Below are positions 1 to 4,964 of a DNA stretch of 5,886 bases, one piece after another (position 1 is the stretch's first letter; each line of letters opens with the position of its first letter). The notes under the pieces are model-generated. The model had not been told where the DNA came from. It searched no databases and saw only the letters and a program-made list of their open reading frames with translations. A program made the position numbers and the translations under genes. Origin of the DNA: Pseudomonadales bacterium (lineage in GTDB: Bacteria; Pseudomonadota; Gammaproteobacteria; Pseudomonadales; Pseudohongiellaceae); contig JAITMI010000315.1 of the NCBI GenBank assembly GCA_031277435.1, positions 1-5,886 on the forward strand, given 5' to 3'.

Positions 1-899
1 AGGATTTGGAACAGCAGGAACGCGAAGGCTTTTTCGGCCTCGGCTGGCTGGATGAGACCCAGGCCACCAGCAGCAACCACGCCAACGCGCTGGCGCAGAG
101 CATTGACCGCTATTTCGGCTCCGAGCGCAGCGACCTTGAAGCCGCTTATTCCTCGCTGCGCCTGATCACGCAAACTTCCTGGGATCACTCGGACGGTAGT
201 GATTTCCGCGTCAGCCTGCGCGGCACCGTGCATCTGCCGCGTCTGAGCGACCGTTTGCAACTGGTGTTTTCCGACGACCGCGGCGAAGGCTCCACCTATT
301 ACGAGCAGAACGACATGCTCACCACCCAAAGCAGCACCCGCGCCAACCTGGAAGTGAATCTGGCCGATGCCGACTACTCCCGTTTCGACTTCCGCCTTGG
401 TCTGCGTTCCAATCTCAAGCTGCGCACCTCGCTGCGCTGGCGCTACGAGCGGCCCTTCGCCGACGATTACGTGGCGCGCCTGTCGGAAACGGTGTATTTC
501 ATCGACGCCACCGGCTATGGCGCCTTCACCCAAGTGCAGTTCGACCGCACGCTCAGCGACAACACGCTGCTACGCTGGTCGAGCGAATTCCGCACGCAGG
601 AAGAATTGGCCGGCAACGAATGGGCCACCGCGCTGGAATACACCGTGATCGGCGCCAACAGTGGCGGCATCAGTTATTTCGTGCGGCTGGCCGGCAATTC
701 CGCGCATCCGGACATCGACGCCTACCGCGTCGGCTTCCGCCTGCGCCAGAACATTCTGCGCCCCTGGCTGTTCTGGGAGTTCACCCCCGGCTACAGTTGG
801 GTGAAAAAAATGCCCGAGCCGCTAAGCGCGCCCTGGCCCGGTTATGAATCCGGCCTGTTCGCCGCCGTGCGCCTGGAAATGGCCATTGGCCGTTATTGA
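1..899 (+). CDS. Probable outer-membrane beta-barrel protein, hypothetical, 5' end outside the window
   Basis: The frame is open from the left edge to the TGA at 897-899, giving about 299 residues of a longer protein. A TTG at 6-8 lies in frame, but the frame continues upstream of it, so the true start and any signal peptide are probably outside the window. The first ~65 visible residues are polar and look helical. After that come repeated stretches of alternating polar and hydrophobic/aromatic residues (for example FRVSLRGTVHL, LQLVFSDD, WLFWEFTPGYSW), as expected for transmembrane beta strands. The last strand ends in an aromatic residue (RLEMAIGRY), which fits the C-terminal signal recognised by the BAM machinery. 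There are no cysteines and no enzymatic motif. I do not recognise a named family; barrel and location are inferred from strand pattern and C-terminus. The gene is followed after 14 bp by the MFS exporter on the same strand, so co-transcription is likely. Confidence 0.6.
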   Translation, partial: DLEQQEREGFFGLGWLDETQATSSNHANALAQSIDRYFGSERSDLEAAYSSLRLITQTSWDHSDGSDFRVSLRGTVHLPRLSDRLQLVFSDDRGEGSTYYEQNDMLTTQSSTRANLEVNLADADYSRFDFRLGLRSNLKLRTSLRWRYERPFADDYVARLSETVYFIDATGYGAFTQVQFDRTLSDNTLLRWSSEFRTQEELAGNEWATALEYTVIGANSGGISYFVRLAGNSAHPDIDAYRVGFRLRQNILRPWLFWEFTPGYSWVKKMPEPLSAPWPGYESGLFAAVRLEMAIGRY

Positions 900-913
900 T
901 CGCACGGTCGATC

Positions 914-2152
914 ATGAATGATCCCGCTACCTCGCCTACTACCCCGCCTACTACTCCGATAGAGCGCCGCGCCCTGCCCTTGCCGCTCTTGGCCGGCATC
1001 GCCGCCCTGGCGGCGCTGGCAATCGACATGTACCTGCCGGCGCTGCCGCAAATCGCCAAGGATTTCGACGTTGATATCAGCCTGGTCCAGAATTCGCTGA
1101 GCATTTTTCTGGTGGGTTTCGGCGGCGGCATGTTGCTGTTTGGGCCTTTGTCCGACCGTCATGGGCGGCGGCCTTTGGCGCTGTTTGGTTTGTCCGGTTT
1201 CGCGCTGTCGAGCTTGCTGCTCACGTTCAGCCCCAGCGCGGAACTGTTTCTGGCGTTGCGTTTATTTCAAGGACTGCTCGGCAGCGCCGCCACGGTGACG
1301 GTGCCAGCGATGGTGCGCGATGTCTACGGCAAGGACGCCGCCAAGGGCATGTCGGCGATGATGATGATCATGCTCTTGGCGCCGCTCTTGGCGCCCTCGC
1401 TGGGCTCCCTCGTGCTCTATCTCGGCCCCTGGCGCGGCATCTTCGGCGCGCTGGGCGTCTATGCCCTCTTGCTCTTGCTCCTGGCTTGGCGTCTCTTGCC
1501 GGAAACGCGGCCGAGCGGCGGCGAACAGCGCAGTTTCCTCGGCAATTACCGGCTGATTCTCAGCAAGCGCGGCATTCATCTTGATCTATTGAGCGGCATG
1601 TCGATGTCCTTGAGTTTCTTCACTTACATCACTTCCGTGTCCTTCATTTACATCACCTATTACGGCGTGGGAGAGACCCGTTTCAGCCTGCTGTTCGCCT
1701 GTTCCGCCAGCGCGCTGATTTTGGCCAACTACCTCAACCTGCGCCTGGTGTCGCGCCTGGGCGCGCGGCGCATGTTGCATTTGGGCCAGGCGCTGGCCAT
1801 CACCTCTGCGCTGGCGATGACGCTGGCGAGCTGGTTTGAGTTGGGACTCTGGCCCACTGTCGTCGCTTTCGTGGGCATGGTGGGCGCGCTTGGCATTTGT
1901 TCGGTGAACGTGGATGCGCTGGTGGTGGTGCAATTTCCGCATCAAGCCAGCTCCGCCTCCGCGGTAACCGGCACCCTGCGCTTTGGCATCGGCTCGCTAG
2001 CCGGCCCGCTATTGGCCTGGCTGCACAACGACACGCCGCTGCCTATCGGATTTTTACTGCTCGGTACACTTGGCTTCGCGGCGCTGTTGCAACTACTACA
2101 TTGGTATTTGTACCGAAACGCCGTTAAGCCCCAGAGCCCCAACCCGACGTAA
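914..2152 (+). CDS. Bcr/CflA-type multidrug efflux MFS transporter (DHA1, 12 TM)
   Basis: From the ATG at 914 the protein is 412 residues, the usual size for Bcr/CflA drug:proton antiporters of the inner membrane. TM1 starts near residue 21 and contains the subfamily signature DMYLPALP (38-45). The loop after TM2 carries MFS motif A, GPLSDRHGRRP (77-87). RLFQG (116-120) in TM4 resembles motif B, and LLAPLLAPSLGS (154-165) in TM5 matches motif C. A central loop around 195-220 separates the two six-helix halves, and the C-terminus is a short polar tail. The substrate cannot be told from sequence; chloramphenicol, bicyclomycin and sulfonamides are known for relatives. Neither possible start has a good Shine-Dalgarno site. 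A TTG at 896 overlaps the upstream stop (TTGA) and would add six residues, but the ATG is preferred on family length. The 17-residue Pro/Thr-rich N-terminus contains a 12-bp tandem duplication. The 3' end overlaps nadE by 29 bp, tail to tail. Confidence 0.9.
   Translation: MNDPATSPTTPPTTPIERRALPLPLLAGIAALAALAIDMYLPALPQIAKDFDVDISLVQNSLSIFLVGFGGGMLLFGPLSDRHGRRPLALFGLSGFALSSLLLTFSPSAELFLALRLFQGLLGSAATVTVPAMVRDVYGKDAAKGMSAMMMIMLLAPLLAPSLGSLVLYLGPWRGIFGALGVYALLLLLLAWRLLPETRPSGGEQRSFLGNYRLILSKRGIHLDLLSGMSMSLSFFTYITSVSFIYITYYGVGETRFSLLFACSASALILANYLNLRLVSRLGARRMLHLGQALAITSALAMTLASWFELGLWPTVVAFVGMVGALGICSVNVDALVVVQFPHQASSASAVTGTLRFGIGSLAGPLLAWLHNDTPLPIGFLLLGTLGFAALLQLLHWYLYRNAVKPQSPNPT
933..954 (+). 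repeat. 12-bp period tandem duplication in the N-terminus of the MFS gene
   Basis: CGCCTACTAC occurs at 933-942 and again at 945-954, separated by CC. It encodes the Pro/Thr-rich stretch SPTTPPTTP (residues 7-15), just before the first membrane helix. The period is a multiple of three, so copy-number change would keep the frame. Confidence 0.7.
1372..1395 (+). repeat. Perfect 12-bp tandem duplication within MFS motif C
   Basis: GCTCTTGGCGCC is present twice back to back (1372-1383 and 1384-1395). It gives the LLAPLLAP part of TM5. The protein repeat is itself typical of Bcr-like motif C, so selection on the protein plus shared codon choice may explain it without a recent duplication. Confidence 0.7.
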
Positions 2153-3776
2153 CCGGATAACGCCGCTCGCGCCCAAAACCGCGCTCACTGACGCGCACGC
2201 CAAGCGGCGCCTGCCGCCGTTTGTATTCGCCGCGATCCACCATGCGCAGCACCTTTGCCACGCTGGCGCGCTCGAAACCGGCGGCGATGATGGCTTCCAG
2301 GCTTTGCTCTTGTTCCACGTAGAGTTCCACGATGCGGTCCAGTTCAGCGTAAGGCGGCAGGCTGTCCGCATCGCGCTGATCCGGCGCTAATTCCGCTGAG
2401 GGTTCGCGCGTCAGCACCCGCTCTGGAATCACCGGCGCCACCGTGTTGCGATAGCGCGCCAAGGCATAGACTTGTAACTTCACCACATCCTTGAGCACAT
2501 CGAAACCGCCGGCCATGTCGCCGTACAGAGTGGAATAGCCCACCGCCATTTCACTTTTGTTACTGGTGGTCAATATCAGCAAGCCGCGCTGATTTGACCA
2601 AGCCATCAATAATAAACCGCGGCAGCGCGCTTGCAGATTTTGCGTGGTGATATCACCCAGCCCTTCGCTAAATTGCGGCGCCAGCGTTTGCGTGCACGCG
2701 CTCATCAGCGGCGCGATCGGCAATACGTGATAGGCCACGCCCAGCGCGCGCGCCTGTGCCTCAGCGTCGTCCAGGCTCATGGGCGCGGTGTAGGTATAGG
2801 GCATCATCAGCGCCGTCACGCGCGCTGGCCCCAGGGCATCCACCGCCAAGGCCAAGGTCAATGCCGAATCGATGCCGCCCGACAGCCCCAGCGCCACGCC
2901 AACAAAGCGGTTTTTCTCCACATAATCACGCAGCGCCAACACCAGCGCCGCGTACAGTTCCGCCTCCGCGCTCAACTCTGGCAAGGGCGGCGGCAAGGCG
3001 GGGAACGTACAATCGCCATTTTGTACCGAAATTTCCACTGGCAATAATTCCGCGGCGAAACGCGGCGCTTGCGCCAATACTTCACCCTGAGCATCCACCA
3101 GCAGCGCGGCGCCATCGAACACCAGTTCATCCTGTCCGCCCGCTTGATTGACATAAAGCAGCGGCATGGCGCCCTCGCGCGCGCGCCGCCGCAATAGCTC
3201 GCGGCGCCGCTGATCCAGTTTTGTGTGATACGCCATAGCGCTGATATTCACCATCATGCGCGCCCCCGCCGCGCGCGCCTGGGTCATCACGTCATCGCGT
3301 TCCAAATCCTCGCCGATGCACAAGGCCAGCGGCACGGCGCCCACCTTCAGCACCAAGGTATCCGGCGCGCCAGGCTGAAAATAACGCCGTTCGTCGGAGC
3401 TACGGTAATCGGCCAGGCGCGCCTTGCGATAAACCCCGCGCAACTCGCCGCCCTCGATGCAGGCCAGCATGTTGTAACGCTTGCCGTCCTCGCGCCCTGG
3501 ATAACCCACAATCAAACAAGCCGGCAAGCGCGCTTCGCAGAGCCGCGCCAACGCCTGTTCGATGCGCGCATCAAGTTCCGGACGCAACCATAAATCCTCC
3601 GCCACGGAACCGCTGAGCACGAGTTCCGGAAACACCACCACCGCCGCGCCAAATTCATCGCACGCGCGGCGCGCGGCGGCGAGCGCCAGGGCGGTATTGC
3701 CGTCGATGTCGCCCACCAAGGGATTGAGCGGCGCCAAGGCCAGTGTAAAACGGGAAAGAGAGGGGGAAATAGGCAA
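2124..3776 (-). CDS. nadE: NAD(+) synthetase, glutamine-dependent type (two-domain), with altered glutaminase site
   Basis: NadE converts deamido-NAD to NAD in the cytoplasm, using ATP and ammonia that an N-terminal nitrilase-like domain normally frees from glutamine. With the TTG start at 3776 the protein is 550 residues, close to the usual ~540. The nitrilase domain (about 8-255) keeps the catalytic Glu (FPEL, E51) and Lys (YRKARLADY, K118). The nucleophile position reads LALCIGEDL, with Gly155 where the family has Cys in CED. The synthetase domain has the ATP-pyrophosphatase loop SGGIDSA (299-305), TTSNKSEMAVGYSTLYGD (403-420), DSLPPY (471-476) and the C-terminal YKRRQAP...RRYPVTSGW, all well conserved. 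Start choice: the TTG at 3776 has GAGG five bases upstream and lies just after a plausible promoter. A TTG at 3845 is in frame (573 residues) but overlaps that promoter's -35, lacks a well-placed ribosome site, and adds a tail the family lacks. The gene is convergent with the MFS gene and divergent from the PP0621-family gene. Identity is secure; glutaminase activity is doubtful. Confidence 0.95.
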   Translation of the reverse strand: MPISPSLSRFTLALAPLNPLVGDIDGNTALALAAARRACDEFGAAVVVFPELVLSGSVAEDLWLRPELDARIEQALARLCEARLPACLIVGYPGREDGKRYNMLACIEGGELRGVYRKARLADYRSSDERRYFQPGAPDTLVLKVGAVPLALCIGEDLERDDVMTQARAAGARMMVNISAMAYHTKLDQRRRELLRRRAREGAMPLLYVNQAGGQDELVFDGAALLVDAQGEVLAQAPRFAAELLPVEISVQNGDCTFPALPPPLPELSAEAELYAALVLALRDYVEKNRFVGVALGLSGGIDSALTLALAVDALGPARVTALMMPYTYTAPMSLDDAEAQARALGVAYHVLPIAPLMSACTQTLAPQFSEGLGDITTQNLQARCRGLLLMAWSNQRGLLILTTSNKSEMAVGYSTLYGDMAGGFDVLKDVVKLQVYALARYRNTVAPVIPERVLTREPSAELAPDQRDADSLPPYAELDRIVELYVEQEQSLEAIIAAGFERASVAKVLRMVDRGEYKRRQAPLGVRVSERGFGRERRYPVTSGWGSGA

Positions 3777-3781
3777 GCGAG

Positions 3782-3785
3782 CCTC
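3782..3785 (-). promoter_or_regulatory. Ribosome binding site deciding the nadE start
   Basis: On the minus strand GAGG lies five bases before the TTG at 3776-3774 (GAGGCTCGCTTG). No comparable site stands at the right distance from the alternative in-frame TTG at 3845. Confidence 0.55.
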
Positions 3786-3816
3786 GGATGACTGGATTAG
3801 GAAAAACCGCTGCGGT

Positions 3817-3845
3817 ATTGTCAGCGAATCCCGCCGCCTTGGCAA
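3817..3845 (-). promoter_or_regulatory. Putative sigma-70 promoter of nadE
   Basis: On the minus strand TTGCCA (3845-3840, 5 of 6 matches to the -35 consensus) and GACAAT (3822-3817, 4 of 6 to the -10) are separated by the ideal 17 bp. Transcription would begin near 3810, leaving a leader of about 34 nt that contains the GAGG ribosome site. This agrees with translation starting at 3776 rather than 3845. Found by eye, so chance occurrence remains possible. Confidence 0.45.
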
Positions 3846-3863
3846 AAACTACGGTGCTTCGCC

Positions 3864-4115
3864 TTGTCCTTCAGACTTCTCTTTTTGCTCGCCATCGCCT
3901 GGTTTGCCTGGCTCACCCTGCGCCGCTGGCTGCAAGGCGCGCAAACCCAAGCCAGAAATTCCGCCGCCGGGCAAACCCAGCGCCCGCCCGCCGGCGTCAA
4001 GGTAGTGCAGTGCCGCTATTGCTCGCTGTACCTGCCAGAACCCGAAGCCCAGCGCCAGAATAACGAATGGTTCTGCTGCGCGGAACATGCGAAGTTGTAT
4101 CTTGGCAAGCGTTAA
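3864..4115 (+). CDS. PP0621 family small membrane protein with a cysteine-rich C-terminal motif
   Basis: This is an 83-residue protein with one hydrophobic N-terminal helix (about residues 3-18) followed by basic residues (LRRW), a linker rich in Gln/Pro, and a compact C-terminal motif. The motif has C50 and C53 (CRYC), the LPEPEA stretch, and then C71, C72 and H75 (FCCAEH). The CxxC...CxxxH arrangement resembles a small zinc ribbon; metal binding is inferred. The organisation matches the PP0621 family of gammaproteobacteria, whose function I do not know. The start is TTG at 3864, because the hydrophobic helix begins immediately after it and no in-frame ATG or GTG lies between it and the upstream stop at 3798. 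No clear Shine-Dalgarno site is seen. It is divergent from nadE across 87 bp. As I recall, members often sit before pilS-pilR, which fits the PilR-like gene downstream. The stop codon is part of TAAGGAG, a ribosome-site-like sequence with no well-placed gene after it. Confidence 0.75.
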   Translation: MSFRLLFLLAIAWFAWLTLRRWLQGAQTQARNSAAGQTQRPPAGVKVVQCRYCSLYLPEPEAQRQNNEWFCCAEHAKLYLGKR

Positions 4116-4230
4116 GGAGAGTGCTTACAAATTCAAGTAGTCATCCTGCGAAGCCGCAAACGTGCCCCGCCTCGCTTTCTCTTGCGGGAACAGGCGCGCG
4201 CGGCGATACTCGCCCAAGCTCACTACCTGC

Positions 4231-4234
4231 GAGG
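4231..4234 (+). promoter_or_regulatory. Ribosome binding site of the Uma2 gene
   Basis: GAGG stands five bases before the ATG at 4240 (GAGGACGCCATG). This supports that ATG over the in-frame GTG at 4162, which would add 26 Arg-rich residues unlike the Uma2 family N-terminus. Confidence 0.6.
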
Positions 4235-4239
4235 ACGCC

Positions 4240-4806
4240 ATGGGAAACGCAGCAGTCAACACCACCCGCAAAATGACCGCCGAGGAGTTTCTGGCCTGGG
4301 AGGCCGAACAGCCCGAACGCCATGAGTTCATCGATGGCGAGATATTCGCCATGACGGGAGCGACGAAACGGCATGTCATGGTGGCTGGCAATGCCTACAT
4401 GGCTCTACGTCAGCACCTCGCCGGCACGCCCTGCCGCACTTACATGGCGGATGTGAAGGTCGCCGCCGCCACCGCAAACAAGTTCTTCTACCCGGATGTG
4501 GTAGTCACCTGTAGCGAGGCGGATCATCAGGACCGGCTCATCGTCCGCGAGCCCACGCTGATCATCGAAGTGCTGTCGCCAAGTACCGCCGGGCACGATC
4601 TGTTCAAGAAATTCCGCCACTACCAGGACACCCCCTCGCTGCGCGAAATCGCGTTCATTGATCCGGACGAGCGCAGCACCACGGTGTTCCGCCGAGGCGC
4701 AGATGGCCTCTGGGTGTTGCACCGTTTCGATGATGACGCGGCGGTGCGCTTTGAGTCGGTTGATCTGACGATCCCCGCCACCGTACTGTTCGCCGAGGTG
4801 GACTGA
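4240..4806 (+). CDS. Uma2 family endonuclease (DUF820, PD-(D/E)XK-like fold)
   Basis: From the ATG at 4240 the product is 188 residues, the normal length of Uma2/DUF820 proteins. The N-terminal motif MTAEEFLAWEAEQPERHEFIDGEI lies at 12-35, shown here only by its keys E29 and E34. H45 follows. The nuclease core has DVKV (71-74), the acidic strand YPDVVV (84-89, D86) and IIEVLSPST (108-116, E110). After these come D120, K123/K124 and Y128, as in the family. These residues correspond to the predicted metal-binding site of restriction-endonuclease-like folds, and none is missing. The family is named for putative restriction endonucleases, but cellular roles are poorly known, and members often occur in many scattered copies per genome. 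The gene sits between the PP0621-family gene (124 bp upstream) and the AAA+ activator (158 bp downstream). That is where I would expect pilS, so it may have been inserted. No terminal repeats or transposase are visible. Confidence 0.88.
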   Translation: MGNAAVNTTRKMTAEEFLAWEAEQPERHEFIDGEIFAMTGATKRHVMVAGNAYMALRQHLAGTPCRTYMADVKVAAATANKFFYPDVVVTCSEADHQDRLIVREPTLIIEVLSPSTAGHDLFKKFRHYQDTPSLREIAFIDPDERSTTVFRRGADGLWVLHRFDDDAAVRFESVDLTIPATVLFAEVD

Positions 4807-4829
4807 GCGCTTGCGCGCCCTGCACTCTC

Positions 4830-4849
4830 TCATGCCGTTTGCAGCATGA
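4830..4849 (+). repeat. Inverted repeat TCATGC-N8-GCATGA downstream of the Uma2 gene
   Basis: TCATGC (4830-4835) and GCATGA (4844-4849) are perfect inverted arms with an 8-base loop, 24 bp after the Uma2 stop. The stem is short, only half GC, and has no T-run after it, so it is a weak terminator candidate at best. A second hairpin begins at the very next base. Confidence 0.4.
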
Positions 4850-4871
4850 ATTGCGCGGCCCCGCGCGCAAT
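4850..4871 (+). repeat. Inverted repeat ATTGCGCG-N6-CGCGCAAT before the AAA+ activator gene
   Basis: The perfect 8-bp arms (4850-4857 and 4864-4871) flank a 6-base centre, in the non-coding region 94 bp upstream of the activator's ATG. As RNA it would form a stable hairpin, but the bases after it are A-rich rather than T-rich on the plus strand, and no T-run follows on the minus strand either, so it is not a standard intrinsic terminator. As DNA the symmetry would suit a dimeric regulator. It lies just upstream of an AT-rich patch with a -10-like hexamer. Confidence 0.55.
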
Positions 4872-4882
4872 GGCTACAAAGA

Positions 4883-4888
4883 AATAAT
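4883..4888 (+). promoter_or_regulatory. Possible -10 element for the AAA+ activator gene
   Basis: AATAAT matches five of six bases of the -10 consensus and lies in a short AT-rich island (about 4876-4895) inside GC-rich DNA. There is no recognisable -35 hexamer 17 bp upstream; that position falls within the inverted repeat at 4850-4871. If real, the promoter would be activator-dependent or weak, with a leader of about 70 nt. Confidence 0.25.
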
Positions 4889-4954
4889 AAAAATTGGCGC
4901 GTTCCACAAGCCTGAACTATGTTGTGGTGACCGGTGCCATGTTCGAGCGCCGGC

Positions 4955-4960
4955 GGGAGG
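4955..4960 (+). promoter_or_regulatory. Ribosome binding site of the AAA+ activator gene
   Basis: GGGAGG lies four bases before the ATG at 4965 (GGGAGGCGCCATG). The same frame stays open farther upstream but I see no ATG, GTG or TTG in it near enough to add a domain. This supports a short N-terminus as the real one. Confidence 0.65.
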
Positions 4961-4964
4961 CGCC

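Noticed and set aside
2631..3593. Several plus-strand frames opposite nadE
   Set aside because: All are antisense to conserved NadE motifs, rich in Arg/His/Gln as GC-rich shadows are, and lack any domain.
3774..3845. N-terminal extension of NadE from the TTG at 3845
   Set aside because: It adds 23 residues not typical of the family, overlaps the putative -35 hexamer, and has no ribosome site at a normal distance.
4162..4239. N-terminal extension of the Uma2 protein from the GTG at 4162
   Set aside because: The extra 26 residues are Arg-rich and unlike the family, while the ATG at 4240 has a good ribosome site and gives the usual length.
4121..4276. Small GTG frame (51 codons) right after AAGGAG
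   Set aside because: The ribosome-site spacing is about one base, the product is low-complexity, and it overlaps the Uma2 start.
4830..4871. Intrinsic terminator after the Uma2 gene formed by the two hairpins
   Set aside because: Neither stem is followed by a T-run on the plus strand; the sequence after the second is A-rich.
4122..4878. Flanking direct repeat around the Uma2 segment (CTTACAAA near 4124 versus GCTACAAA near 4873)
   Set aside because: Only TACAAA is shared, which is too short to mark a target-site duplication.
4894..4911. A sigma-54 (-24/-12) promoter candidate, TTGGCGCG followed by GC
   Set aside because: The GG and GC elements are 12 bases apart instead of 10, and the -12 context is AAGC rather than TTGC.
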